DNA of 64,000 nt from Corallococcus soli. Lineage in GTDB: Bacteria > Myxococcota > Myxococcia > Myxococcales > Myxococcaceae. The stretch lies in contig NZ_JAAIYO010000001.1 of NCBI RefSeq assembly GCF_014930455.1, positions 62,001 through 126,000 of the forward strand, in the 5' to 3' direction. Shown here in pieces: positions 41,188 through 49,898 of this stretch. Under the pieces are notes generated by a model. That model was not told the origin of the DNA, did no database searches, and worked only from the letters and a program-made list of their open reading frames with translations. Made by a program: the position numbers and the translations under genes. Within the stretch, counting starts at the first letter, position 1; each line of letters opens with the position of its first letter.

Positions 41188-41982
41188 ATGAGCAAGGCGA
41201 ATGGTGGCGGGGTCCAGAAGCTCTTCGAGGATGCGCACGCGGAAGGGGTGCTGAGCCCCGCGGGGTTGCAGGCGCTGACGGTGGTGGACCTGGGGGCCCA
41301 GATTCAAGCGGGCCTGGGCGTGCACGTGGACGACGTGCAGGCGAGCGAGGTGGTGCTGGTGACGGTGATGCCGGATGACTCGGGGAGCATCTCGCACGCC
41401 GGGCACACGAAGACGGTGTGCGACGGGCACAACCTGGTGCTGGACGCGCTGCTGGCGAGCCAGCAGAAGGACGGCGTGCTGTTCCACACGCGCTACCTGA
41501 ACGGGCACGTGCTCAATCCCTTCCGGCCGCTGGAGGACGTGGTGCGGATGCACTCCGGCAACTACTCGGCGGACCTGGGGACGCCGCTGTATGACAACGC
41601 GGTGGTGCTGCTGGGCACGGTGCTGGCGAAGGCGCAGGAGTTCAGCGGCAACGGGGTGCCGGTGCGCACGGTGACGCTGCTCATCACGGACGGCGCGGAC
41701 GCGGGCTCGACGAAGGCGCGGGCGAAGGACGTGGCGGCGCTGGTGAAGGACCTGCACCGCGTGGAGAACCACATCGTGGCGGCGATGGGCATCGACGACG
41801 GGGTGACGGACTTCCGCAAGGTGTTCCAGAGCATGGGCATCGCGGACCGGTGGATCCTCACGCCGGGACAGAGCGCCCAGGAGATCCGCGCCGCGTTCCA
41901 GGTGTTCAGCCAGTCCGCGGTCCGCGTCAGCCAGGGCGCGGCCAGCTTCAGCCGCACGGCGCTGGGTGGGTTTGGACGTTAG
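41188..41982 (+). CDS. VWA-domain protein (TerY-like)
   Basis: 264 residues, cytoplasmic. The von Willebrand factor A fold carries a MIDAS, D-x-S-x-S at 63-67 (D-D-S-G-S), a Thr in L-G-T-P-L-Y-D and an Asp in L-I-T-D-G-A-D near 170. The N-terminal 45 residues (L-F-E-D-A-H-A-E-G-V-L-S) form a helical leader. In TerY-P triads a VWA protein, a PP2C phosphatase and a kinase with a zinc ribbon work together. AAAGGAG sits before ATG 41188. It is the last gene of the operon. Confidence 0.85.
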   Translation: MSKANGGGVQKLFEDAHAEGVLSPAGLQALTVVDLGAQIQAGLGVHVDDVQASEVVLVTVMPDDSGSISHAGHTKTVCDGHNLVLDALLASQQKDGVLFHTRYLNGHVLNPFRPLEDVVRMHSGNYSADLGTPLYDNAVVLLGTVLAKAQEFSGNGVPVRTVTLLITDGADAGSTKARAKDVAALVKDLHRVENHIVAAMGIDDGVTDFRKVFQSMGIADRWILTPGQSAQEIRAAFQVFSQSAVRVSQGAASFSRTALGGFGR

Positions 41983-42065
41983 GCGAGGAAGTCACCCGGC
42001 TGCTAACGTCGACGCACTGGCTGGAGGGGGGCTCCTGTGCATCCAGGTGCGAACGCTTGAGTGGC

Positions 42066-43178
42066 ATGGTCGTCACGGGTCTTGGTCTGGCGAGCAGCCT
42101 GGATGACGTGGTCACCGCATGCGCAGCGGCCCGGGCCGGCATCAACCGTGCCCGGGAACTCGCGGCTTTCGGGGCCATTGACGATGACGTCGTGGAGGTC
42201 GTTCCGATTGCGGGTCATTCGTGTCACCCCCTGACGGAAGGGTTCCAGGGAGATGCGCGACGGATTCGCCTGGGGACCGCCGCTCTCGGGAATCTGCTCG
42301 CATACTCCGCGCTTCAGCCAGAGGAGCTGTCGCGGACGGCCCTCTTCCTCAACGTGGGAAGCTCCTTCCTCTCCAGGGTCGGAGAGTCCTCCGCAGGCTT
42401 CCCGGAGGGGGCGCCCCTTGAGAGCGGCCCATCTTCATCCCTGGCGGATGCGCTCTGCCAGTTTGGCGGCCTGCCCATCCCACAGGCGCTTCGCTTCGTC
42501 CTGCGGGATGACCACCACGGTGTCGCGACGGTATTGCACGACGCCTGCGAGCTGCTGCGGCGGAGAGTCGTCGAGCGCTGCCTCATCGGAGGGATTGAGT
42601 CCTTTCTTGAGCGGAAGACGCTCGAAATGCTGGCCCACCTGCGGTTGCTCAAGACGGTTGGGAACCCGGTGGGCTTCATGCCAGGGGAGGCTGCGGCATT
42701 CTTCTCTCTGGAGCGGGCCGCCCCGGCCCGTCAGCGTGGCGCACGCATTGAGGCGGAGTTGGTGACTACCGCTCTGTCCAACGAGGAGATGCACCGCTTC
42801 TCGGGCCCCTCCCACGGGAGAGGCCTTGCCGCGGCGATGGGAAATGCGTTGGAGGCCATTCGCGACAGTCACTCCGGACCCGTTCTGGTCCTCCACAACC
42901 TCAACGGGGATCCCTGGCGTGCGATGGAATGGGGCACGGCGCTCGTCAGGTTGGCGGACTGGGAGATGCTCCGCGAACCACGCGCATGGTTTCCTCCTTT
43001 GTCGTTTGGTGAGACTGGCGCCGCGACGGGGCCTCTCGCGGTGTGCATGGCGGTGCGCGCGTTTGCACGCCATTACGCGGGCTCTCCCCACGCGCTCATT
43101 GCCATGTCATCCTACGCAGGTTCCAAGGGAGCGCTGGTGCTGCGCGATCCCAGATGGGACGGACTCCAGAAGCGATAG
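42066..43178 (+). CDS. Ketosynthase-like protein without catalytic cysteine
   Basis: 370 residues with the thiolase/ketosynthase opening V-V-T-G-L-G-L-A-S-S at 2-11. At the nucleophile position, where condensing enzymes have A-C-x-x-G-x-H, it reads R-D-D-H-H-G-V-A-T-V-L-H-D-A (147-160), with no Cys. A later G-G-I-E-S-F (175-180) is the usual fold element. It should not condense acyl chains. In type VI secretion effector modules, similar ketosynthase-like proteins sit before nuclease toxins and probably act as adaptors. The start is uncertain: ATG 42066 lacks a strong ribosome site, and TTG 42057 is possible. Codons are less G/C-rich than in the operon before it. Confidence 0.68.
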   Translation: MVVTGLGLASSLDDVVTACAAARAGINRARELAAFGAIDDDVVEVVPIAGHSCHPLTEGFQGDARRIRLGTAALGNLLAYSALQPEELSRTALFLNVGSSFLSRVGESSAGFPEGAPLESGPSSSLADALCQFGGLPIPQALRFVLRDDHHGVATVLHDACELLRRRVVERCLIGGIESFLERKTLEMLAHLRLLKTVGNPVGFMPGEAAAFFSLERAAPARQRGARIEAELVTTALSNEEMHRFSGPSHGRGLAAAMGNALEAIRDSHSGPVLVLHNLNGDPWRAMEWGTALVRLADWEMLREPRAWFPPLSFGETGAATGPLAVCMAVRAFARHYAGSPHALIAMSSYAGSKGALVLRDPRWDGLQKR

Positions 43179-43201
43179 GAACCACGACAGCAGGGGGGGC
43201 C

Positions 43202-44050
43202 ATGGCCCAGTCCGCGGAGCACGTCACGCAGATGACGAAGAACGACCTCCATGACAAGGGGGCCTGCATTCTCCGTCATGAGTCGGCCAGGAAGAGCAGT
43301 CCGTGCGACTATCAATGGAACGGATACCAGATCAGCAAGACTGCGGCGCGCTCAGGGATGTACAACAAGCCGCTCCGCCGCGCTTGGATTGATCGCGACA
43401 AGGCGGATGGCGACATCTTCCAGGCGGCGGCGCGGAAGGAACAGCGCTCAGGAGAGACGTCAGGCGAGTTCGGCCTGCGACTGCGCGACTTCATCAAGAA
43501 GTACCGGCATAGCGTCCGCTACACCAGCAGGTCCCTGGACCACGACCCGAAGGCGTGGTTCATCGGCGAGCCCACGCACCCGAAGAATTTCGTTCCCAAG
43601 GCGCATGACCCTGAAGGGGGAATGCACCGGCCCTACTATCACAACTGGCATCACATGATTCCGAACGGGGCCATCAACGAATACGTCGGTGGTGGGTCGG
43701 ACGGAGCGAAGCGTCTGTTCCTGTTGATGACGTCGCTCTACAACATGAACTGCGGCCAGAACATTGTCCTGCTTCCCAAGGAAAGCTTCGTGGGGCGGGC
43801 CCTGGGGCTGCCCATTCATTGTCCCTACGGCCAGATGAGCCACCCTGCGTACTCGAAAGCCTGTGAGAAGCATCTAAGTAGGATCGCGGGTCAACTGGAC
43901 AAGGTACTTGCCTCAGGTGCACCCCACAAACTCAATGATATGAACGTTTCCCAGATCAAGAAGGCAATGAACCTCTTGTCCGACAGGCTCCTTGCCATCC
44001 TCAAGGCCATGCCGCCCGGGGGCTCGCTGGACGAACTGGACTCCATCTAG
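43202..44050 (+). CDS. AHH-type nuclease toxin
   Basis: 282 residues. No signal peptide; the N-terminal 120 residues are an unrecognised helical region. The C-terminal nuclease domain has N-W-H-H-M-I-P at 148-154 (the A/W-H-H motif), then N-C-G-Q-N-I-V-L-L-P at 183-192, and P-I-H-C-P-Y-G-Q-M-S-H-P (205-215), the spaced His residues of the HNH/AHH fold. Such domains cut DNA in neighbouring cells when delivered by type VI or other secretion. AGGGGGG is just before the ATG. Two immunity genes follow. The short N-terminus lacks a PAAR or VgrG piece, so delivery needs another carrier, possibly the upstream ketosynthase-like protein. Confidence 0.8.
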   Translation: MAQSAEHVTQMTKNDLHDKGACILRHESARKSSPCDYQWNGYQISKTAARSGMYNKPLRRAWIDRDKADGDIFQAAARKEQRSGETSGEFGLRLRDFIKKYRHSVRYTSRSLDHDPKAWFIGEPTHPKNFVPKAHDPEGGMHRPYYHNWHHMIPNGAINEYVGGGSDGAKRLFLLMTSLYNMNCGQNIVLLPKESFVGRALGLPIHCPYGQMSHPAYSKACEKHLSRIAGQLDKVLASGAPHKLNDMNVSQIKKAMNLLSDRLLAILKAMPPGGSLDELDSI

Positions 44051-44068
44051 GCTCGCCGAGGATTCGAG

Positions 44069-44653
44069 ATGCCGAACTTCAAATTCCATATCGTTACATC
44101 CCCCGACGATCCCAGATTCTGCAGCATCAAACGGAAGCCAGAAACCATCCTCAAGGCGTGGAGGTTGCGGGAGGGAGTTCTCTTTGGGGCGGATTTCCCC
44201 TCCACCGCACGCTTCGAAATGGACAAGCGCGCGGGGGAAATGGCTCCTGATCTGCTTCCGAATGTCCTGTCGCTGCTGATGATCTCCCCCCGAGTCCGCA
44301 GCTTGTTCGAAGCGGAACGGGTCTCGGATGTTGAGTACCTTCCCTTCGAACTGGCGAGCAAGAGGGGCTCCGTTGTCAGCCGGGACTATGCCGTGGCCAA
44401 CCTGATTGGCAGCGTGGATTGTCTGGACGCCGCACGATCAAAGTTCGACGAAGATCCGCTTGAGCCTGGAGGTATTGCCAATCTGTACAAACTCAACCTC
44501 CATCTCGATAGGATCCCCGAGGACAAGAAGTTGTTCCGCTTGAAACAGATGATGCACGAATTCATCATCCGCTCGGATCTGCTGCAATTGCTCCGAGAGC
44601 AGGGGGTGACAGGACTCACGACGCTCGACCTCGATGCGGACATCATCCTGTGA
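44069..44653 (+). CDS. Imm11-family (DUF1629) immunity protein
   Basis: 194 residues, cytoplasmic. The opening F-K-F-H-I-V-T-S-P-D-D-P and middle stretches L-L-P-N-V-L-S-L-L-M-I-S (about 70-80) and Y-L-P-F-E-L are typical of Imm11 (DUF1629), found after many nuclease and peptidase toxins. It probably binds the AHH nuclease encoded 18 bases upstream. Ribosome site is weak (a CGAG before the ATG), so it may be translated by coupling. Base composition is clearly less G+C-rich than the flanks. Confidence 0.78.
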   Translation: MPNFKFHIVTSPDDPRFCSIKRKPETILKAWRLREGVLFGADFPSTARFEMDKRAGEMAPDLLPNVLSLLMISPRVRSLFEAERVSDVEYLPFELASKRGSVVSRDYAVANLIGSVDCLDAARSKFDEDPLEPGGIANLYKLNLHLDRIPEDKKLFRLKQMMHEFIIRSDLLQLLREQGVTGLTTLDLDADIIL

Positions 44654-44672
44654 ACCCGCCAGCGTGCCTTCC

Positions 44673-45464
44673 ATGAAGACCGATCTCGATATCACCATTG
44701 ACAATCTCGCATTCGAAATCGCCCAGGGTCTCCCGCGTGCGGTTGGCGGGTTGAAGCAAGGACGACTCAACGGCGCGGTGTTGCTGAGGATCTGCCTGGA
44801 CCACCGTCGGCTGGCCATCGCGCACCTGTTGGGCACTCTGGACATGAGGGCCTACTCTCAGCACCTGCAACAGAGCGCCAGGGCCTATGCGTTCATGCTC
44901 AGGCAGGCGCGGGTGGGTACGGCCGTGGATCCCTACTACCTTTGCCGGAGCAGGGCGGAGCCGTTCTGGGACGCACTCGCGGCGGGCGACTTCCCGCTGG
45001 CCGCGGAGATTGCCGCGCTCGTTCCTGCGCAGCCCCATCCGGGAATGGAGGACCCTGTCCTCTTCCTGTATTTCGACGTCATCATGGCCATGGCACGGGG
45101 CGAGGACGCGGCACGGTTGCAGGAGAAGCTCCGTGTTTTGGATGCGCAGAAGGATCCGACGCTGTCGTTCCGTTACGACGCCAGCTCGGCGCTCCTCCAT
45201 GGGGACGATGCAGGGTTGGCGAAAGCCCTCGAAGGCATGGGCGGTGAGCACGCAGCCTGGTTCGCTGAGCTGGGCGAGACGGACTCGATTGCACCGGAAG
45301 ACGCGCAGACCCAGACCTTCGTCTTCATGGAGGGGCTGGCGTTGGCGCGGCTTGCATCCCATCTGGGCATGCGAGAGGTCTTGCCACAGCGCTTCATTCC
45401 AGACGTGGCCCTGTCGGCGCCCCTCGCATCCTTCAACGATCCGTGGCGGACGTTGGAAGGGTGA
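44673..45464 (+). CDS. Imm49-family immunity protein
   Basis: 263 residues. All-helical, with C-L-D-H-R-R-L-A-I-A-H-L-L near 50, Y-A-F-M-L-R-Q-A near 73 and P-H-P-G-M-E-D-P-V near 125, the style of Imm49, immunity proteins for HNH/AHH-type nucleases. The overlap-free spacing of 19 bases from the Imm11 gene suggests one transcript. Two different immunity families next to one toxin may mean that a second toxin was lost. The ATG at 44673 is preceded by a weak site; an earlier in-frame codon at 44634 is possible but overlaps the Imm11 gene. Confidence 0.75.
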   Translation: MKTDLDITIDNLAFEIAQGLPRAVGGLKQGRLNGAVLLRICLDHRRLAIAHLLGTLDMRAYSQHLQQSARAYAFMLRQARVGTAVDPYYLCRSRAEPFWDALAAGDFPLAAEIAALVPAQPHPGMEDPVLFLYFDVIMAMARGEDAARLQEKLRVLDAQKDPTLSFRYDASSALLHGDDAGLAKALEGMGGEHAAWFAELGETDSIAPEDAQTQTFVFMEGLALARLASHLGMREVLPQRFIPDVALSAPLASFNDPWRTLEG

Positions 45465-45525
45465 GCACGCTCCTGGCTTCCGGGCCTCCTCCGAGCTCCG
45501 GTGGCCGGTGTCCTTCAGCGCGGGG

Positions 45526-46272
45526 TCATGTGAGGAAGACCTCCGCGGCGCCGGTGCGGCCCTGGGCCCGGGCCTCCCGCTGGTGGAAGGCGGTGAGCAC
45601 CGGCGCCACGCCCTCCACTCCTCCGAACTGGAAGCCCAGCTGGCTGCCGTAGCAGGCACAGCCCTCCACCTTCCGCGACAGGTGCTCCGTGATGTCCACC
45701 GCCAGGGGTTGCAGGCCCTGGGGCAGGGCGGCGTCCGGGAGCGCGCCCGGCTGTCTCACGGCGTAGGGCGTGTCCCGGTAGTAGAGGACCCGGTTCCCGG
45801 GGATGCCCAGCCCCTGCACCGCTCTCACCACCTGCACGTGGTCGACGTGGCTGCCCAGCGCCTGCGGCACGAAGACCCGGTCCGGCTTCAGCTCCCAGAG
45901 CACCGGCCGCAGACACCCCCGCACCCAGGCCCCGATGACGTCGTCGCTCCGTGGCGGCTGGAACAGCTCCGCGGGGCTCGCGTAGCCCCGGTGTGGCGCC
46001 TCCTCCAGGTCGCCCCACATGCACAGGTCCACGCCCATCCGCTTCGCGAACGCCCGGTCCTCCTCGCGTCTCAGGGCCATGTAGTCCACCTCCGGCCCCA
46101 GGCCCTTCGACGTCTGGCATTGCAGCGCGAAGCCCATCGGCTCCGGCACCGACCGGGTGAAGACGGTGACGAGCGCCACCGTCCACCCCTGCTGCTTCAG
46201 CGCGGCCAGCGTCCCCCCGCAGGAGAAGGCCACGTCGTCCAGGTGCGGCGAGATGAAGAGGGCCGTGCTCAT
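45526..46272 (-). CDS. PIG-L family deacetylase
   Basis: 248 residues. The zinc-binding motif P-H-L-D-D is at 9-13, with His142 in G-S-H-V-D-H-V completing the metal site. LmbE/PIG-L enzymes remove N-acetyl groups from sugars, for example in mycothiol (MshB) and bacillithiol (BshB) synthesis. The ATG overlaps the stop of the glycosyltransferase gene by 4 bases (ATGA), so the two are translationally coupled. Its likely substrate is a product of that glycosyltransferase. It is the last gene of the nine-gene minus-strand cluster and converges with Imm49 across 61 bases. Confidence 0.88.
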   Translation of the reverse strand: MSTALFISPHLDDVAFSCGGTLAALKQQGWTVALVTVFTRSVPEPMGFALQCQTSKGLGPEVDYMALRREEDRAFAKRMGVDLCMWGDLEEAPHRGYASPAELFQPPRSDDVIGAWVRGCLRPVLWELKPDRVFVPQALGSHVDHVQVVRAVQGLGIPGNRVLYYRDTPYAVRQPGALPDAALPQGLQPLAVDITEHLSRKVEGCACYGSQLGFQFGGVEGVAPVLTAFHQREARAQGRTGAAEVFLT

Positions 46273-47555
46273 AGCAGGTGCGGCGCGGACCGGAAGCGGC
46301 ACGATGGATCCGCGTGCGCCTCCGTCGTCGCCGGGTCGTAGAGGTGCGTCCACCGCGTGTCCGGCCGCGTGCCCGTCATCTGCGCGTAGATGCCCTGAAT
46401 CGTGCGCCCCACGGCCTGCCACGAGTACAGCTTGCGCACCTCCTCCAGGGCCGTGGTCGCCAGGCGCTCGCGCAGGGGCGCGTCGTCCAGCATCCGGGCG
46501 ATGGCGTCCGCCAGCGCGTCGCTGTCCTTGGGCGGCACCAGCAGCGCGTCCCGCCCGTCCTCCAGGCAGTCCACCACCCCCACGGCCCGGGTGGACACGA
46601 TGGGCAGCCCGGAGGCCATCGCCTCCAGCAGCGTGTTGGAGAACCCTTCCGAATACGTGGGCGACACGAAGACGTCCCCGCTCCGGTACAGGTCCGGCGC
46701 CTCCGCGTAGGTGGACACCCCCACCAGCTCCACCGTGGCCCCCAGCCCCTCCGCCTCCACCCTCGCGCGCACGGCCTCCACGTCCGGCCCAATCCCAGAC
46801 ACGCGCAACCGCAGCCGGCGGCCCTCACCCACCAGCCGCTTCACCGCGTCCAGCAGCTCCATCACGCCTTTCCTCGCGTCCACCCGGCCGTGGTACAGCA
46901 GCACCGGCACGTTCCCCAGCGCCCCGAGCGCCCGCTCACTCCTCGGATGGAAGCGCTGCGTGTCCGTGGCCCCCGGCACGATGGTGAAGCGGCTCAGCGG
47001 GGTGCCGTGGTGCCCGTGCACCTCCTCCGCGAACGAACGGCTGCCAATCAGCAGCGCCCCGGAGTGCCCCAGCACCGCGAGCATCGCCTGCTTGTGCGTG
47101 TCACAGCACGTCCCCACCCAGTGCCCGTCGCCGCCCTGGATGGACACCACGTTGGGCAATCCCAGCCGCCTCGCCGCCTCCAGCGCCGCCAGGCCGCAGG
47201 GATAGCCATACTGCGCGTGGATGAGGTCGAAGGGCCGGCGCCGGTGCTCGCGAATCACCGTGTCCACCAGGCCCTCCACGTCCTGCTCGAAGCTCGCCGG
47301 CTGGCCGTGGTTGATGCGCTGCTCGCCCAGGGACTCACACCCCAGCACGTGCGCGCCAGGAATCCCCGGCGGGGGCCCGCCCCCGTACACCGCCATGCCC
47401 GCCGGGTCGTTGCGGTACTGGCTCACCATCGTCACGTCGTGCCCGCACGCCACCAGCTCCCGCACCAGGTTGAGCGCATAGACGCTCATCCCCGAAATGG
47501 CGGGGAAGAAGCGCCGGGAGATGAAACAGATTCGCAGCCGGTTCAGCTCGTTCAT
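46269..47555 (-). CDS. GT4-family glycosyltransferase
   Basis: 428 residues. The GT-B fold is shown by R-I-C-F-I-S-R-R-F-F-P-A-I-S-G-M-S at the start, L-L-Y-H-G-R-V-D-A-R-K-G about 215-226, and P-T-Y-S-E-G-F-S-N-T-L-L-E-A-M-A-S-G about 315, the E-x7-E of GT4. Members such as MshA and BshA add N-acetylglucosamine to a small acceptor (inositol phosphate or malate). The context with an inositol phosphate synthase and a deacetylase suggests a similar acceptor. The start ATG (47553-47555) overlaps the TIM-barrel stop by 4 bases. Confidence 0.88.
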   Translation of the reverse strand: MNELNRLRICFISRRFFPAISGMSVYALNLVRELVACGHDVTMVSQYRNDPAGMAVYGGGPPPGIPGAHVLGCESLGEQRINHGQPASFEQDVEGLVDTVIREHRRRPFDLIHAQYGYPCGLAALEAARRLGLPNVVSIQGGDGHWVGTCCDTHKQAMLAVLGHSGALLIGSRSFAEEVHGHHGTPLSRFTIVPGATDTQRFHPRSERALGALGNVPVLLYHGRVDARKGVMELLDAVKRLVGEGRRLRLRVSGIGPDVEAVRARVEAEGLGATVELVGVSTYAEAPDLYRSGDVFVSPTYSEGFSNTLLEAMASGLPIVSTRAVGVVDCLEDGRDALLVPPKDSDALADAIARMLDDAPLRERLATTALEEVRKLYSWQAVGRTIQGIYAQMTGTRPDTRWTHLYDPATTEAHADPSCRFRSAPHLL

Positions 47556-48418
47556 GCCGCCACCTCCGCGCCCGTCGGCAGGCGCGCCCGCAACCACGCC
47601 AACGCACCGGGCACCATCTCATGCGCCCGGTGCGCATCCCTGGACAGCTCCACGCAGACCAGCCGCTCGTAGCCCACCCGCGTCAGCTCCCGCAGGACGG
47701 CCGGAACGTCCACGTCCCCCTCGCCGAACGGCAGGTGCTCATGCACGCCGCGCTTCATGTCCTCCAGCGCCACCGCGCCCAGCACCGGCGCGAACTCGCG
47801 CACCGCCTCCGCCGGTGTCCGCTCCTGCGTCACCAGCAGGTGCCCCACGTCCAGGGCCAGCCGCACCGGCGCCGCCCCTGCTTGGGCCACCTGCGCCTGC
47901 AACTGGCGCCACCCGTCCACCGTCTCCACCAGCATTCCCGGCTCCGGCTCCACCGCCAGCACCACCCCGCGCGAGGCCGCGTGGTCCGCCAGCCGCGCCA
48001 CCCCCTCCACGAGCCACGGCCACGCGACGTCCTTGGTCACCCCGGGGCGCGGCACCCCTGCCCAGAACGACACCGCTTCGCCGCGGCACGTCCCGCACAC
48101 GTCCACCGCGCGCTGGAGGAACTCCAGCCTCCGCGCCCGCCCTTCCGCGTCCGGCGTGATGAGCGTGGGCTCATGCTTCCTGCGCGGATCCAGGAGGAAG
48201 CGCGCCCCCGTCTCCACCACCAGCCCCAGGCCCAGCCGCTCCAGCAGCGCGGCCAGCTGCTCCGTGCGCCGCTCGAAGTCCGGAGCGAAGGGGTCGAAGT
48301 GGTGGTGGTCCAGGGTTAGCGCCACGCCGTCGTAGCCGCTGTCCGCGATGAGCCGCAGCGCGTCCTCGAAGCGGTGGTTGGACACGCCATTGGTGTTGTA
48401 GGCAAAGCGCAGGGCCAT
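47552..48418 (-). CDS. Sugar phosphate isomerase/epimerase-like TIM-barrel protein
   Basis: 288 residues. AP-endonuclease-2/xylose-isomerase-like barrel: L-A-V-E-P-E-P-G-M near 155, L-A-L-D-V-G-H near 195 and C-V-E-L-S-R-D-A-H-R near 255 give the Glu/Asp/His metal ligands. Such enzymes act as inosose isomerases, keto-sugar epimerases or dehydratases. With a Gfo/Idh/MocA dehydrogenase in the same cluster, an inositol-ketone (inosose) substrate is plausible. It lies 4 bases after the YcaO gene and overlaps the next by 4. Confidence 0.85.
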   Translation of the reverse strand: MALRFAYNTNGVSNHRFEDALRLIADSGYDGVALTLDHHHFDPFAPDFERRTEQLAALLERLGLGLVVETGARFLLDPRRKHEPTLITPDAEGRARRLEFLQRAVDVCGTCRGEAVSFWAGVPRPGVTKDVAWPWLVEGVARLADHAASRGVVLAVEPEPGMLVETVDGWRQLQAQVAQAGAAPVRLALDVGHLLVTQERTPAEAVREFAPVLGAVALEDMKRGVHEHLPFGEGDVDVPAVLRELTRVGYERLVCVELSRDAHRAHEMVPGALAWLRARLPTGAEVAA

Positions 48419-48422
48419 GGTG

Positions 48423-49898
48423 TCATTCCCCGCCGAAGCGGCGGCTGGCGAGCAGCGCGGGCACCGCGTGGCGATCCGGCTCCCGGTAGAGCGGATACAG
48501 GCGGCCCACGCGCGCCTCCGCCAGCCTCACGTTGAACCAGGCGAGTCCGCCCAGCCGCTCCTCGGCCTCCGGCGTCAACCGCACCGGCTGCGCCCCCGGC
48601 GGCGGCGCGCCCTGGCCCACCAGCGGATCCCGCCGCTCCAGCAGCCGCGCCACGTTGCGCTCGCCCAGGCGGTAGTAGGTCATCGTCTCCACCTCCAGCC
48701 CTGGCACCAGCGCCTTCACCACGTGCACCGAGCGTCCGGGCGGGGACATGTCCGCGACCAGGATGTCGAAGCCCGCGGCGTGGAGCTGGCCCACGACGTG
48801 GTCGCACCGCAGCGACGGGTCCTCCACCACCGGGGCCCGGGGCAGGTCGCCGAAGCGCACCTTGCGCCGGGTCATCAGCGTGCACGCCGTCAGCTCGCGC
48901 AGCGCATCCGCCGACATCCGCGCCCACTCCGCCATGCCGTGCAGCGCCCGGGGCTCCTCCGCGCCCAGGTCCACCAGGGGCACGAAGCGCTCCATGTATT
49001 CCGCTGGCGCGAAGCGGGCCACCTCGCTCAGCGGGCCATGCGCGAAGGCCTTTCGCGCGCGGGAGCCGGCGTACTCCAGCAGCGCCTTGCGCAGCGCGCG
49101 GTCCCGGTCCGGATCCGCCGCCTCGCCGCACGCGGTCACCATCAGCGGCTGGTTTCCCACGGTGAGGTCGCGGCCCACCACGTACACGTTCACCAGCCCG
49201 AAGTCCGTGCTCGCCAGCTTCGCCATCACCTCCACGCCCGCGCGCCGGTAGCGCTCCAGGATGGTCCGAATGTCCGGCGCCAGCTCCGCGTCCTCCAGGT
49301 CCAGCACCACGCCCTGGTCCATGGCCCGGTACTGGAGCCCGTTGCCGTCGCGCTGCAACACCTCCAGCAGCCCGTGCGCCAGCGCCTGCTGACGCGTCAG
49401 CCCCGCGCCCTGGCCGTTGGTGATGGGCGTGATGAGGGGGGACTTGCCCTGCAGCTGGCCCGGGTGGATGGCGATGAACTCCTCCGGCACCAGCACCCGC
49501 TCACCGGTGGCCAGCCGCTGCACCTCCACCCAGACGAGCGGCATGTCGGGCTGGTACGGGCTGCCCGCGGGCAGGCCCAGCGTGAGCGGATCCACCACCG
49601 CCGTGGGGCCCCGCGCGCGGACCAGCGCCGCGTAGCTGCCGTGGATCCGGGGCATCCGCTTCATCGCGAGCTCGGCGAAGGTCTCCTCCACGAGCTCGCC
49701 CAGGGCGCCCACGTGCGCCTCTTCCTCCGTGAGCCCGTAGCTGCTGCAATGCGACACCGCGTCCGGAGTGCCCCCGGTCCGCAGGCTCGCGGAGACCACT
49801 GGGACGCCCAGCCGGTCGATGGGGTCCATGCGGAAGGTCTGCAATGCGCCCGTGGAGACCGCGCGGAAATAGGCATCCAGGGCCTGGGACACGCTCAT
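48423..49898 (-). CDS. YcaO-domain protein
   Basis: 491 residues. The YcaO fold is supported by S-H-C-S-S-Y-G-L-T-E-E-E-A-H near 49-62 and E68/E71/E72 on the following helix (A-L-G-E-L-V-E-E), by N-G-Q-G-A-G-L-T-R-Q-Q-A-L-A-H-G and its Glu, and by a later L-E-Y-A-G-S-R-A-R-K. YcaO enzymes use ATP to activate amide bonds, making azolines, thioamides or amidines in peptides. The usual C-terminal Pro-rich end is absent, and no precursor-peptide gene is visible in the cluster, so the substrate may be a small molecule. GGAGGAATTGTC precedes the ATG; it overlaps the MBL gene by 4 bases. Confidence 0.85.
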   Translation of the reverse strand: MSVSQALDAYFRAVSTGALQTFRMDPIDRLGVPVVSASLRTGGTPDAVSHCSSYGLTEEEAHVGALGELVEETFAELAMKRMPRIHGSYAALVRARGPTAVVDPLTLGLPAGSPYQPDMPLVWVEVQRLATGERVLVPEEFIAIHPGQLQGKSPLITPITNGQGAGLTRQQALAHGLLEVLQRDGNGLQYRAMDQGVVLDLEDAELAPDIRTILERYRRAGVEVMAKLASTDFGLVNVYVVGRDLTVGNQPLMVTACGEAADPDRDRALRKALLEYAGSRARKAFAHGPLSEVARFAPAEYMERFVPLVDLGAEEPRALHGMAEWARMSADALRELTACTLMTRRKVRFGDLPRAPVVEDPSLRCDHVVGQLHAAGFDILVADMSPPGRSVHVVKALVPGLEVETMTYYRLGERNVARLLERRDPLVGQGAPPPGAQPVRLTPEAEERLGGLAWFNVRLAEARVGRLYPLYREPDRHAVPALLASRRFGGE

